Below are positions 45,216 through 54,811 of a stretch of DNA of 64,000 nt, one piece after another. Position numbers and translations under genes: made by a program. The DNA comes from Mucilaginibacter aquariorum (GTDB lineage: Bacteria; Bacteroidota; Bacteroidia; Sphingobacteriales; Sphingobacteriaceae). The notes under the pieces were generated by a model. It ran no database searches and was not told where the DNA came from. It was given only the letters and a program-made list of their open reading frames with translations. The stretch covers positions 186,001 through 250,000 of the forward strand of contig NZ_JANHOH010000004.1 of assembly GCF_024498135.1 (NCBI RefSeq). Reading direction: 5' to 3'. Numbering within the stretch: the stretch's first letter is position 1; the number at the start of each line of letters is the position of its first letter.

Positions 45216-46871
45216 ATGACCCAACGCCTTATTGCAATCCTAATAACTGTAGGCTTACTTTATTCTGCAGTATCATCATTTGCCGCAAATAATCCCTTAA
45301 ATAGCAGCTACACCAATGCTTTTGCAAATTGGGGGAGTGCGCTCAAAAAACAGCTTAATGGTAAATCTGCTGAGTTTAATGAAGGTGTTTTAAAAATTGA
45401 ACAAAACCAATTAGGCGAGGGCTTAAGTTTGATAAATAAATCGTTAGTTAATGCTTTAGCAACCGGCCGGGTAAGTTCTAATTTAGCATACAGCTTTTAC
45501 GAATTTATAAACCTGCTAAAAATTTCAGAAGCAATTAAGAGTACTGATAAGAACTTAGCTAATGCTTTCATATACGCGTCATTTGCTGATAAAGCAGATA
45601 AGGACAGTGTATTTAATGTGTTTTTCAATAAAAAAGCTGCAAATGAGTATTCAGGCCGGATGAAACTCCTGGCTTTTACTGGTGTAAACGATCCAAACTT
45701 AACTGCCGAATTAAGGGAGTTTTTGATTCGGTACCCTGCACACTTTTCTGCAAATTTGTTAAACGCTGATAAATATTTCTTTGAAAAGAAATGGAAAGAA
45801 GCGAGCGAAGCGTATACTAAATGTATATCTATATCTCCTCAATATGCTTATGCCTACCGCATGCGCGGGAGTTGTAATTCCTTAATTGGCGAAAAGCAGA
45901 AATCTGTTGATGATTTTGACAAAGCGTTAAAATTGCAACCCACTTACTACGAGGCTTTATATGGCCGCGCATCGCAATATCAAGATCTTGATAAATACAG
46001 CGACGCTATTTCAGATTATCTGAAATGTTATAAAAAGAAAAAAAACTATTTTCTCTTGACGTATAATCTTTCCCGGTGTTACAAGGAATTGAAAATGATG
46101 GATAGCGCCATGATTTATGCTGACGAATATATAGCGATGAACCCTGATGCTCCTTTAGGTTATTATGGAAAAGGGAACATATATTTTGATAAAGAAAAAT
46201 ACTTGAAAGCGGCGGATCTTTTTTCACGATGTATAGCCTTGAAACCGCAGGAGCCACGGTATTGTGTAAGCAGGGGTGAATCTTATTATTTTGCAGATTC
46301 AGCATCTTTGGCAATTAAAGATTTTAAAAAAGCTTTTGAATTGGGAGATTCTACTGCATACGTTAGCAGATTAATTGGGGAATGCCTGTATAAACAAAAA
46401 CAATACGACGCTGCTATCCCATACTATAAACAATCTATCAAAATCTCACCTGATAATGAACTTACGTGGGAGTCATTAAATTTAACGTATGTAAAGCTTA
46501 AACGCTATCCCGAAGCTATTGAGGCGGGTTTGAGATCAATTAAAATAGATTTTACTTATTCTTCCGCAATGACCAATTTAGGTTGGGCCTATTATTGTTC
46601 TGGCAATTATGATAAATGTATATTTTACTCTTACAAATCACTAAAACTCAGCAAAAGCGCCGTCCCTATGTTTAATATTGCATTAGCAACTCTTAGAAAG
46701 GGACAATTTAGTGATGCTAAAAAGCTCTATTCGGAATTTGTGAGCGATTGTAATACTAATAAGATAAAAATAAATGATGGGGCAATTACCGATCTGAAAG
46801 ACCTGATAGATCAAAAGGTGATGGTAACCGAATCAAAATTTATAATCAAAAACATCTTTGGCGAAAAATAA
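45216..46871 (+). CDS. Secreted TPR-repeat protein
   Basis: 551 aa with a signal peptide (LIAILITVGLLYSAVSSFA-AN). About eight TPR motifs are visible, for example WKEASEAYTKCISISPQYAY (about 190), SVDDFDKALKLQPTYYEALY (about 230), YSDAISDYLKCYKKKKNYF and YDAAIPYYKQSIKISPDNEL. Periplasmic adaptor or scaffolding role is usual; partner unknown. Ends 2 bp before the convergent permease, so no terminator fits between them. Confidence 0.85.
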   Translation: MTQRLIAILITVGLLYSAVSSFAANNPLNSSYTNAFANWGSALKKQLNGKSAEFNEGVLKIEQNQLGEGLSLINKSLVNALATGRVSSNLAYSFYEFINLLKISEAIKSTDKNLANAFIYASFADKADKDSVFNVFFNKKAANEYSGRMKLLAFTGVNDPNLTAELREFLIRYPAHFSANLLNADKYFFEKKWKEASEAYTKCISISPQYAYAYRMRGSCNSLIGEKQKSVDDFDKALKLQPTYYEALYGRASQYQDLDKYSDAISDYLKCYKKKKNYFLLTYNLSRCYKELKMMDSAMIYADEYIAMNPDAPLGYYGKGNIYFDKEKYLKAADLFSRCIALKPQEPRYCVSRGESYYFADSASLAIKDFKKAFELGDSTAYVSRLIGECLYKQKQYDAAIPYYKQSIKISPDNELTWESLNLTYVKLKRYPEAIEAGLRSIKIDFTYSSAMTNLGWAYYCSGNYDKCIFYSYKSLKLSKSAVPMFNIALATLRKGQFSDAKKLYSEFVSDCNTNKIKINDGAITDLKDLIDQKVMVTESKFIIKNIFGEK

Positions 46872-46873
46872 GG

Positions 46874-48223
46874 TTAAGATGCATCAGCCGGTTTAAACGG
46901 CCACTCTTTATTTACTTTGGCTTTAGTAAAATATACAATGGTACCTAATGCAATGGCGCTTAATCCGCCCAAAACCATATGGAAACCGGTTGATACCAGT
47001 ATACCTACCCACATCAAAATTGCCAAAAATATAGGAATAGGAAACAAAGGCATTTTGTAAGGGAAATTGGTTCCGCTTTTAGATCTACGTAACAAATAAA
47101 GCCCCAATGCCTGCGAAATAAACTGGATCAATATCCGCATAGCTAATATAGCGCTGATAACATCACTCAGCTTAAATAACAAACTGAAAACAAAAGCTAC
47201 GCCGCCTAAAAACAATAAAGAGATATGCGGGAATTTCCCGGTTGGGTGCAGCTTTGCAAATACTTTAAAAAAAGCACCATCTACAGCTGCGGCATAAGGA
47301 ATACGGCTATAGCCTAATGTAGCAGAGAATACTGAAGAAAAGGCTACGAGTAATATCAAACAGGTAACAACTTTTGCGGATGTATGCCCGGATAATTTCT
47401 CCATAAATTCACTTACCACAAACTGGCTGTCCTTAGCCTGATGCCAGGGTATAACGCTCACCACACTCACATTCATCAGCATATATAAAACCGCTATACC
47501 GGCTATTGAAATAAACATACTTTTTGGTATGTTTTTAGATGGGTTTACAATTTCGCCCCCTAAATGGCAAACATTATAATACCCAAGATAGCTATAAACG
47601 CTTTTTACGCTGGCAAAACCAATGGCCGCTACAAAGGCATAATTAACGGTTAAACCATCATTAATATGTTTAATGGGTGATAAAAAATTGCCATGAGCTA
47701 AACCACCACCAATTATCCATATCATGGTGAGCAAAACACATACCCATAGTATAATACTTATTTTGCCTATTGATTCTATTTTGCGGTAAAGTAATATTAC
47801 AATACATATTACCACACAGCCGCTCATCAGTTTAGCCTGGATAGGCGAAAGAGGCAGCAGATAGGAGAAATAGGATGCAAAGCCAATTGCCGCCGAAGCT
47901 ATTACCAATGGCGCCTGTATCATGGTTTGCCAAACAAACAGGAAGCTCATCAATTTACCCGGGCCGTTTTTGCCGTAAGTTTCTTTTAGGAAGTTGTATG
48001 ACCCACCAGCCATCGGGAAAGCAGCGCCAAGCTCGCTCCAAACCATGGCATCAATAAAAGATAGTATTGCGCCGGCCAGCCATGCGTATAAAAACCAGGG
48101 CCCGTTCATCATACTTATTACCATGGGTAACGTAATGAATGGCCCGATGCCAACCATGTCGGTCATGTTAATTGCGGTGGCTTGTGCCAGGCCAAGGCGG
48201 CGTACCAGGGAAGTTTCAGCCAT
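46874..48223 (-). CDS. APC-family amino acid permease
   Basis: 449 aa with 12 predicted helices. APC superfamily pattern: GLAQATAINMTDMVGIGPFI (first helix, about 10-29), SFIDAMVWSELGAAFPMAGG-SYNF (about 60-83) and SVFSATLGYSRIPYAAAVDG (helix 8 region, about 295). It probably imports or exchanges amino acids or amines; the substrate is not readable. A promoter with both boxes lies upstream (48263-48296). Facing: opposite to the TPR gene. Confidence 0.88.
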   Translation of the reverse strand: MAETSLVRRLGLAQATAINMTDMVGIGPFITLPMVISMMNGPWFLYAWLAGAILSFIDAMVWSELGAAFPMAGGSYNFLKETYGKNGPGKLMSFLFVWQTMIQAPLVIASAAIGFASYFSYLLPLSPIQAKLMSGCVVICIVILLYRKIESIGKISIILWVCVLLTMIWIIGGGLAHGNFLSPIKHINDGLTVNYAFVAAIGFASVKSVYSYLGYYNVCHLGGEIVNPSKNIPKSMFISIAGIAVLYMLMNVSVVSVIPWHQAKDSQFVVSEFMEKLSGHTSAKVVTCLILLVAFSSVFSATLGYSRIPYAAAVDGAFFKVFAKLHPTGKFPHISLLFLGGVAFVFSLLFKLSDVISAILAMRILIQFISQALGLYLLRRSKSGTNFPYKMPLFPIPIFLAILMWVGILVSTGFHMVLGGLSAIALGTIVYFTKAKVNKEWPFKPADAS

Positions 48224-48262
48224 GCAGTTTTTTTTAGCGCGAAAATTTAATCAGTTACTGCA

Positions 48263-48296
48263 CAAAAATAACTTTAAGCAGCAAGGGGCAAAAATA
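48263..48296 (-). promoter_or_regulatory. Promoter of the APC permease gene
   Basis: On the minus strand, TTTTTG (within 48289-48296) is the -33 box and TATTTTTG (48263-48270) the -7 box, with an 18-bp spacer. The rest of 48224-48537 is AT-rich and I see nothing else firm in it; the promoter of the NHL gene must also lie there. Confidence 0.5.
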
Positions 48297-48537
48297 ATTG
48301 GGTCAGCGGTTTGTAATGAGTTTTTAATATAAGCACCATGTAATTTAACAGACACATTTACAGCGTTTATCGATAGATTATGATTGTTAATGTTACAAAT
48401 CGCTTTATTTACCCGTAAGGAATGTAAACAATGCTCGTTCTTTAACAAACATTAACAATTGACACTTTATATTTTCTACAATTTTACGCGGAAAATTACA
48501 CACACAAAGAATTTAACTTTTCTTACTATCTGATAAA

Positions 48538-49887
48538 ATGAAAAAAACATCTACTCAAATGAATTTACTGTTATTGCTGATAATTACCGTGCTTGGCGCA
48601 TGTAGTAAAAGCGATAATGTAAAATTGGAATTACCGGTAGTACTTACCGGCGACGTTGTTATCGCAGCAACATCTACCAGCGCCTGGACGGGTGGTTCTA
48701 TCACAAATAACACCGCCAATATTTCATCATACGGTGTTTGTTATAGTACAACTAATCCCGAACCCACAATTAACGATACCAAAAAGGAACAGACGATAAA
48801 ATTGTTCACGTTTAACAGCCATCTTTCCGGGCTTGTACTCAACACAGTTTATTATTTAAGAGCCTATGTTACCAACTCTACCGGTACCGGATATGGCAAT
48901 GTTATACAATTTAAAACAGGTAATGGTGTTGCCGATGCTTATGGAACAGTAAGCACCTTTGCAGGATCCAGCCAGGGATTTGAAAATGGCACCGGGACAG
49001 CGGTTTTATTTAATCGCCCTACAGGAGTTGCCACAGATGCCGCGGGTAATGTATACGTTTCTGACTCGTACAATTCTGTTATCAGAAAAATAACGCCCGA
49101 TGGCGTTTCAAGTACGCTTGCTGGTAACGGTACTTTTGGGTACGCGGATGGCCCTGTTGCAACCGCCCAGTTTTATGTGCCATCGGGCCTGGCTGTTGAT
49201 GCTGCGGGGAATGTATTTGTAGCTGATTTAGGCAATAACATGATCAGAAAGATAAGCCCCAGCGGTATAGTAAGCACTTTTGCTGGTAACGGTTCGGCTG
49301 GCTATTCAAATGGAACGGGTTCAGCAGCAACATTTAGCGGGCCTTCGGCACTTGTGATAGATGCCCAGGGCAATTTGTATGTTACCGATAGCGGCAATAG
49401 TCTGATCAGACAAATAACACCAGCAGGTGTTGTAACAACCGTTGTTGGCAATAGGGTAGCTGCGTTTGCAAATGGAATAGGAACGGGAGCATCTTTAAAT
49501 AAACCCAACGGTATAGCATTAGATGCTGCAGGTAATATGTATGTTACCGAGCCGGCAAATAAAGCAATAAGGAAAATAACTAAAGATTATTTGGTAACCA
49601 CGTTTGCAGGAGGTTTAGATACTGCATCACTGGCAATTGGTAAGCCGCAGGCTATAAATATAGATGCAAACAATAATATGTATATTGCTGATGGTAATGG
49701 CCGCATCCTTAAAATTAACAAGGATAAAATTTTTACTGTATTTGCAGGTAAAACCGGCACAACGGGTTCTACAGATGGCGATGGCAGTGTCGCCTTGTTT
49801 AACAATCCACAAGGCATAGCATCAGACACACAGGGCAATATTTATATTGCCGATTACAGCAATAACCGGATCCGAAAAATCAGATAA
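48538..49887 (+). CDS. NHL-repeat beta-propeller lipoprotein
   Basis: 449 aa. Lipoprotein signal ending VLGAC (Cys about 22). Residues 30-125 form a fibronectin/Ig-like domain (ISSYGVCYSTTNPEPTINDT, YYLRAYVTNSTGTGYGN). From about 138 there are six NHL-type blades with the repeat GVATDAAGNVYVSDSYNSVI-RKI, DGVSSTLAGNG; the last is GIASDTQGNIYIADYSNNRI. Such SMP-30/NHL lipoproteins are common in Bacteroidota and probably bind ligands at the cell surface. Terminator at 49898-49924. Confidence 0.88.
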   Translation: MKKTSTQMNLLLLLIITVLGACSKSDNVKLELPVVLTGDVVIAATSTSAWTGGSITNNTANISSYGVCYSTTNPEPTINDTKKEQTIKLFTFNSHLSGLVLNTVYYLRAYVTNSTGTGYGNVIQFKTGNGVADAYGTVSTFAGSSQGFENGTGTAVLFNRPTGVATDAAGNVYVSDSYNSVIRKITPDGVSSTLAGNGTFGYADGPVATAQFYVPSGLAVDAAGNVFVADLGNNMIRKISPSGIVSTFAGNGSAGYSNGTGSAATFSGPSALVIDAQGNLYVTDSGNSLIRQITPAGVVTTVVGNRVAAFANGIGTGASLNKPNGIALDAAGNMYVTEPANKAIRKITKDYLVTTFAGGLDTASLAIGKPQAINIDANNNMYIADGNGRILKINKDKIFTVFAGKTGTTGSTDGDGSVALFNNPQGIASDTQGNIYIADYSNNRIRKIR

Positions 49888-49897
49888 GCTTTATAAG

Positions 49898-49924
49898 AAA
49901 AGCCACCCATTGGGTGGCTTTTTT
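49898..49924. terminator. Terminator between convergent NHL gene and truA
   Basis: AAAAGCCACCCA and TGGGTGGCTTTT, followed by TT(TT), make a strong compact hairpin usable by both strands. Confidence 0.8.
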
Positions 49925-49944
49925 GTTTCTATGATCTGTACATA

Positions 49945-50751
49945 TTAAAGAGCCTTCCACGAATTTGCCTCACCGGCAAGCATCTGACTAAAGTTGCTGC
50001 GTGGAGGAGTATCCAGATAGGGATAAGTGATCTTACTCAGATATAAGCCCTGTGGGTATGCAGGTTTAATTGTTTCAAATAGCTGCAGGGTTATCAGGTG
50101 CGATTCAAATTCATCAACACTTAGCTTCCCTGTTCCCACCTCAATTATTTTACCAACAATGATCCGTACCATTTTCCCTAAAAACCGGTTTGCAGATATG
50201 TGAAACCTTAATTTATCCCCCGTATTATCGGTGAAAATTTGGACGGCGCTTATGTTGCAGATAGTGTGCTGGTTCCTATCTGGCATTTTACAAAAGGCAC
50301 GGTAATCATTATATTTCAAGAGTAGGTTAGCTGCACGGTTCATGTTCTCTATATCCCAATCCATAATGAGGTACATAGAGCTAAAACTGCTTAGAAAAGG
50401 ATCTTTATAAGTATGGATAAAATAGTCATAACTCCGTTCTATAGCATCAAAACGGGCGTGGGGCAAGCCTTCCATAGGTATAATATCAAAAACTGCTATA
50501 TCATCGGGCAATAAATTATTCAGCCGGAAAACAAGGTCGAAATCCCAGGGGGCGCTTACATCTAAATGGAAAAAGAACTGGCTTGCATGTACCTGTGCAT
50601 CAGTGCGGCCACATCCAATAATTTGTATAGGCTTTTTAAAGATCTGGCTTAGGCTGGTTTCTAAAACCTGTTGTACACCTACACCATCCGGATGTTTTTG
50701 CCAGCCGTTATAATTAGTGCCCAGATAGCCTATGTGAAAGAAATAGCGCAA
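49945..50751 (-). CDS. truA: tRNA pseudouridine synthase A, variant motif
   Basis: 268 aa. TruA family fold: RYFFHIGYLGTNYNGWQKHP (N-terminus), the catalytic block GCGRTDAQVHASQF (about 45-60) where Asp is the nucleophile, SYDYFIHTYKDPF (about 108) and RFLGKMVRIIVGKIIEVG (about 190). The catalytic loop is usually GRTDxGVHA; here Gln replaces the Gly after Ala. Modifies U38-40 in tRNA anticodon arms. Cytosolic. Its upstream neighbour at 50780 is 28 bp away on the same strand, so they may be co-transcribed. Confidence 0.9.
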   Translation of the reverse strand: MRYFFHIGYLGTNYNGWQKHPDGVGVQQVLETSLSQIFKKPIQIIGCGRTDAQVHASQFFFHLDVSAPWDFDLVFRLNNLLPDDIAVFDIIPMEGLPHARFDAIERSYDYFIHTYKDPFLSSFSSMYLIMDWDIENMNRAANLLLKYNDYRAFCKMPDRNQHTICNISAVQIFTDNTGDKLRFHISANRFLGKMVRIIVGKIIEVGTGKLSVDEFESHLITLQLFETIKPAYPQGLYLSKITYPYLDTPPRSNFSQMLAGEANSWKAL

Positions 50752-50779
50752 TGTATGATGGGTTAATGCCGGGGAAAAA

Positions 50780-51019
50780 TTAATCGGTTATATCTTCTTC
50801 TTCCGGTTCCGCCTTATCCGCTTTAGGCAAGTTGGCTTTAAGCATTACACGGCCCTTTTTTGTTAGCGTACAAGCCGGTGACCTTTTATTTTCTTCGCCC
50901 TTTGCAATATCTATCAGGTTGTATTGTTTTAAGTCCTGCAAATCAACTTTGCTTATATTGATGGCCATCCCCTTTTCTGCAATAACCTTGAGTGCAGCAA
51001 CCACATCGTCGTGTTTCAT
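50780..51019 (-). CDS. Small hypothetical protein, winged-helix-like
   Basis: 79 aa, charged, ends in an acidic tail (PEEEDITD). KHDDVVAALKVIAEKGMAIN, LQDLKQYNLIDIAKG and CTLTKKGRVMLKANL resemble a small winged helix-turn-helix. No signal peptide. No known family that I recognise; it lies just upstream of truA on the same strand and after the terminator at 51063-51088. Confidence 0.6.
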   Translation of the reverse strand: MKHDDVVAALKVIAEKGMAINISKVDLQDLKQYNLIDIAKGEENKRSPACTLTKKGRVMLKANLPKADKAEPEEEDITD

Positions 51020-51062
51020 AATATTGTATTAAGTATAAATGCAAATATGCAACATAAACAAG

Positions 51063-51088
51063 AAAAGCCACCCGAACGAGTGGCTTTT
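51063..51088 (-). terminator. Terminator of the serine hydrolase gene
   Basis: AAAAGCCAC (51063-51071) and GTGGCTTTT (51080-51088), loop CCGAACGA on the + strand. On the minus strand the stem is followed by TTTTCTTG. Separates the serine hydrolase from the small gene and truA. Confidence 0.7.
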
Positions 51089-51109
51089 GCTGGTATAAGT
51101 TTCATTTAC

Positions 51110-52597
51110 TTAATTTGAAAGGGCTTTTATACGATCCAAGGCATTTTTATTTTCAGGATTTAATGCCAGCGACTTTTTATAATTTAAAAGTGCATCTGTG
51201 TTATTGCCTGTAATTTCAAATACCTCTCCTAAACTATCATAGGCATTCGCACTTTTTGGATAAAGCGCTACATTCAGTTTGAAGATAGAAAGCGCCTGAT
51301 CTGCTTTTTTCTGCTTTAATAGTTGGTACGCCCAGGCATTAAGTTCGTTTTCGGTTAAGTTTAATTGTGGGTCCTTCTTTTTTAAGTTAGTTGATACAGT
51401 TACTGCATTATTAAAACCCTGCTTTAATAATGCTAATCTTAATTTTTGAACATCAGCGGATAAACCAAACCCGTTTGTTTCATGCATCTCGGGGATATAA
51501 TAGCCCGCTATTTCATCAATAAATTGATCGGGATTAGAACCCATTAAATTGGTTAATACAACTATGGAAAGATCATCTTTCAGGTACACAAATAAGGCAG
51601 ACCTGCCGCCGCCAACAGGGCCCACTGCAGGGTGCTGTTCTCTTGTAACGGTAGGCCACCCCAGTGCATAACCATTTGTGAGTCTATTAAACCCACCTAT
51701 CTTTCCGTTGTTTAATATCGCCGGTGTCCACATGGTTTCGATGCTGGTTTTTTGTTTTAAAAGTTTGCCGGCTTTTAATGCAATAACCCAGTTTCCCATA
51801 TCTGTAGCGGTAGATAAAATGCCGGCGGCAGTTCTGAAAAAAACCGGAAACTGCATATAGCTAACCCCGGGTGTGTTGTTTCTGATGAAGCGGTCGCCAA
51901 CCTGCCTGGTCATGGTATACGCGCCAGCGTAATTAGGTATCACATCATAAGAGTCTCCAAACCGGGTTAATTTCATACCCGCTACTTTAAATTGCCTTTC
52001 TTCAATAAACTTTGTAAAATGCATACCGGCCAACTTTGTAATAATCTTACCAAGCAAAACATAGCCGGTTTGATTATAGCTGAATTTATCCCCCGTATTA
52101 AATTCAAGAGGCAGCTTCTTTACCTTTTGCAAGGCTTCGTTTTCATCCCCATGACCCATTACCTGCTCCTCAGCATCAAGAATATCAGGCAAGCCGGAAG
52201 TATGAGTTAACACCTGCTGCAGTGTGATTTTTTGCCATGTTGCCGGCAAGCTATCTACGTAAAGTGAAATAGGGTCGGTGATCTTTAGCCTCCCCTCTTC
52301 GGCCAATTGCATAATGGCCACGCCAACAAACGCCTTGGTGATTGAATTTACCGAGAATATGCTTTCATCAGTTGCAGTAATTGTATTTTCCAGGTTAGCT
52401 ATTCCATAAGTGGCGTTCTTTACAATTTTCCCCTGGCGTACTATTGCCACCTGCAACGCAGGGATATGTTTTTGTTGCATTTTATTCTTTATAAAAACGT
52501 CTATGCTATCGGATGTAGAAAGCTGCTGAGCTATGGAAAATGCCGGTATCAGTAGCCCAACTATCAAAAGGGTCGAGGCTGTAATTTTAAGGTTCAT
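51110..52597 (-). CDS. Serine hydrolase (class C beta-lactamase/esterase fold) with C-terminal TPR
   Basis: 495 aa. Signal peptide (STLLIVGLLIPAFSIAQ). Beta-lactamase-fold: SxxK motif SITK in FSVNSITKAFVG (about 85), a YxN-like motif YNQTGYVLLG (about 178; family often has YSN) and a GG-containing VGPVGGGRSALFVY block near the KTG position (about 330). The C-terminal 130 residues carry TPR-like segments (ALSIFKLNVALYPKSANAYD, ALLNYKKSLALNPENKNAL). Likely periplasmic peptidase/esterase, substrate unknown; this group is common in Bacteroidota and does not imply antibiotic resistance. Monocistronic, terminated at 51063-51088. Confidence 0.88.
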   Translation of the reverse strand: MNLKITASTLLIVGLLIPAFSIAQQLSTSDSIDVFIKNKMQQKHIPALQVAIVRQGKIVKNATYGIANLENTITATDESIFSVNSITKAFVGVAIMQLAEEGRLKITDPISLYVDSLPATWQKITLQQVLTHTSGLPDILDAEEQVMGHGDENEALQKVKKLPLEFNTGDKFSYNQTGYVLLGKIITKLAGMHFTKFIEERQFKVAGMKLTRFGDSYDVIPNYAGAYTMTRQVGDRFIRNNTPGVSYMQFPVFFRTAAGILSTATDMGNWVIALKAGKLLKQKTSIETMWTPAILNNGKIGGFNRLTNGYALGWPTVTREQHPAVGPVGGGRSALFVYLKDDLSIVVLTNLMGSNPDQFIDEIAGYYIPEMHETNGFGLSADVQKLRLALLKQGFNNAVTVSTNLKKKDPQLNLTENELNAWAYQLLKQKKADQALSIFKLNVALYPKSANAYDSLGEVFEITGNNTDALLNYKKSLALNPENKNALDRIKALSN

Positions 52598-52774
52598 ATA
52601 ATAAGGTTTATGTCTATTAGTAAGATGTATTACGATGAGCTATGTTACAAATAGTTGTTCATATATCAGTATAGATTAAGTTGCAGGCAATCGCAGTGTT
52701 TAGTGCCTGGTTCAAACGATTTGCCGTGGTAATTGTGTAATATCAATTTAATAAAACCGGGTTTCCCAGTAAAT

Positions 52775-52807
52775 AAAACGGCCTTCCTGATCTAGGAAGG
52801 CCGTTTT
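52775..52807 (-). terminator. Terminator of the lectin/DUF4185-like lipoprotein gene
   Basis: AAAACGGCCTTCCT and AGGAAGGCCGTTTT with loop GATCT form a 14-bp perfect stem (52775-52807); the minus-strand tail is TTTTATTT. It lies 40 bp downstream of the lipoprotein stop at 52847. Confidence 0.85.
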
Positions 52808-52846
52808 ATTTTAAAAAATGAAATTAGCTTAAGGCTGAAGTTTAAT

Positions 52847-54571
52847 TTATAAGCCTACCAAAGCATACGGAATGCGGACACCTTTAATTTGATAGGCATT
52901 AGGATCCTGGTTGCCGCCGAAGCAGGTATTGATGGAGCAGCTACCGCCCGAGCCATTATAATTTAAGGAGTAAGTTACCATCAGCTCATTCTTCCCGTTT
53001 ACAAATTCGCCATGCACTGCAGGAGTATAAAATTTAGCCAAATGGCCATTATACCAATCTTGTATTACATAAACTAGTTTTGGCGCGGTAAAAGGGCCAA
53101 ACGGACTTGATGCGGTAGATATATAAATGCCGTGCTGGGTTGGGTCGCAAAAGTAACCAAGATCCATTTGCATCATTACATATTTACCATTAACATAACT
53201 TACGGCAACGTTTGCCTGGGTTTTTGTACCCGAGCCAATAGTTAAAGCACCGGTCAAATTTGTAGTATCTGGTGTTGATGCCCAGCTATTTCCTCTCCAG
53301 AATGTCCATGATGCGGGGTTGCTTGCCGGGAACCTTGCCAATGTTACAACGTTTTCATTAAAGAAGGTGCTTTGCGCGCCATATACATATACGGTATCGC
53401 CTGCCGGTTTTTTTATCATACCAACAGAGAAACTCATTTTGGTTTGGCCCGACATGCCATTTGGCGTTATCCGTGTTGCTGCGCCCCATGTAGTGCTGCT
53501 GGTGCTTTCGGCTATACTATATAATGCCTGGTTTGCCGGTATCGAGCCGTTTGCCGATTCGTAGGTATTTAATAAAACATTGCTGCCAATTTCAACACCT
53601 GCACCCGGCCAGGCATAGGTTGAATTATGATTGCCCGGGCTTTTTACTATTTCCAGCAAACTTATACCGGTGCCCGCGTTACTGGTAGTGGTAATGTTAG
53701 GTGTCGAGCTTGATGTCCAGTTGGTAATTGATGGCTGCAACATGGCCGAATTATGGTAAGAGAAAAATTGACAGGCCAAAGAACCGTTTGCCTGCAACTG
53801 ACTGCTGGCATAGGCATCCTGGGTGATCCAAAGCACCTTACCATTGTTTGCGCCATTAGTGAGCGGGATACTGTTACCCTGGTCCCAGGCAACGGTAGTA
53901 TTGGCTACGTTACCCCTATGGAAGAAGGTAACCACAACATCATCGCGATAGGCCTCGTTGATAATACTGGTTAAATCCCAATACTGGGTAGTATTGGCGG
54001 CTGCGGTTTCTTCAGTTATCGCCGCACCGTTCGCCGTTGAACTGGCATGATCTGTCAGTACCAAACCATTGGCATTTTTTATCACATAATAAGATTGCCC
54101 TGTTACCTTCTGCAAGTTCCAGATCTGCGAAGGGAAACCGTTTGCATGGTCTACCCAAAGCTGGGTACCCGATGTGCCGTTTGGTGCTTCCAGGAACATA
54201 CCGCTTGCAACATTCATGATCTTGAACGGGGTGGTGCTTGTGATTGTACCGGTGCCTTGCTGTATCAGGTACCACTTTTGATTTTGAGCCGTGGCAGTTC
54301 CGGTACTCATATTCGCATACTGCTGTACATTTTTAATGGAACTTTGCGGGTGCAGCAAAGTAGAGTCGCCACGTACTTCCATTACTTTTCCGCTAAAAAT
54401 GTTTGTGATCTGGAAGCACCCATAAGCCGATGGGCTGGCACCTGCAAGACTGAAGTTGGCTGGTGCTGCCTCTGGTGTCTGATCTTTTTTCAGCGTTTCG
54501 CTTTTTTTACAGCTTTCGGCTCCCAACAGGAGCAGGATGATTGCATACAATAGTAAGTTTTTCGTTTTCAT
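52847..54571 (-). CDS. Lipoprotein with ricin-type lectin-like and DUF4185-like domains
   Basis: 574 aa from the ATG at the complement of 54569-54571; the longer frame to 54757 has no signal. Lipoprotein signal ending LGAESC (about 20). Residues about 45-205 resemble a beta-trefoil ricin B-type lectin (YGCFQITNIFSGKVMEV, QNQKWYLIQQ, SQIWNLQKVTGQSYYVIKN, TQYWDLTS), with QxW repeats. The rest (about 210-570) is beta-rich, with DUF4185-like features (GNSIPLTNGANNGKVLWITQ, YVNGKYVMMQMDLGYFCDP). Surface carbohydrate-binding is inferred; it is the first gene of the glycan locus, on the opposite strand. Confidence 0.78.
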   Translation of the reverse strand: MKTKNLLLYAIILLLLGAESCKKSETLKKDQTPEAAPANFSLAGASPSAYGCFQITNIFSGKVMEVRGDSTLLHPQSSIKNVQQYANMSTGTATAQNQKWYLIQQGTGTITSTTPFKIMNVASGMFLEAPNGTSGTQLWVDHANGFPSQIWNLQKVTGQSYYVIKNANGLVLTDHASSTANGAAITEETAAANTTQYWDLTSIINEAYRDDVVVTFFHRGNVANTTVAWDQGNSIPLTNGANNGKVLWITQDAYASSQLQANGSLACQFFSYHNSAMLQPSITNWTSSSTPNITTTSNAGTGISLLEIVKSPGNHNSTYAWPGAGVEIGSNVLLNTYESANGSIPANQALYSIAESTSSTTWGAATRITPNGMSGQTKMSFSVGMIKKPAGDTVYVYGAQSTFFNENVVTLARFPASNPASWTFWRGNSWASTPDTTNLTGALTIGSGTKTQANVAVSYVNGKYVMMQMDLGYFCDPTQHGIYISTASSPFGPFTAPKLVYVIQDWYNGHLAKFYTPAVHGEFVNGKNELMVTYSLNYNGSGGSCSINTCFGGNQDPNAYQIKGVRIPYALVGL

Positions 54572-54811
54572 AAAATTTAATTGGTTATAGGTTAGTAGTT
54601 GTTTGTAATTGGCATTGGTTAGTGGCCCTGCATTAAAACAGGTGTCGTACAAATCAATTAAAAAAAGAAACGCGTACGGGAAACCATTTATGCCGTAATT
54701 AAAACCGATTGTGCCTTTTATAAAACCTACCAAATAATTTTTAAATCGTTTTAGCAAAACAATTATTCTTTCTACATTAGATTACCAATTGTACCACCAA
54801 TTATTACTTTC

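Noticed and set aside
50000..50751. Loss of function in truA because of Gln in GRTDAQVHA
   Set aside because: The nucleophilic Asp and other blocks are intact and I cannot show that this variant is inactive; recorded only as a variant motif.
54572..54757. Longer start of the lectin-like lipoprotein
   Set aside because: The longer reading has no signal peptide, and MKTKNLLLYAII...C at 54571 is a textbook lipoprotein start.
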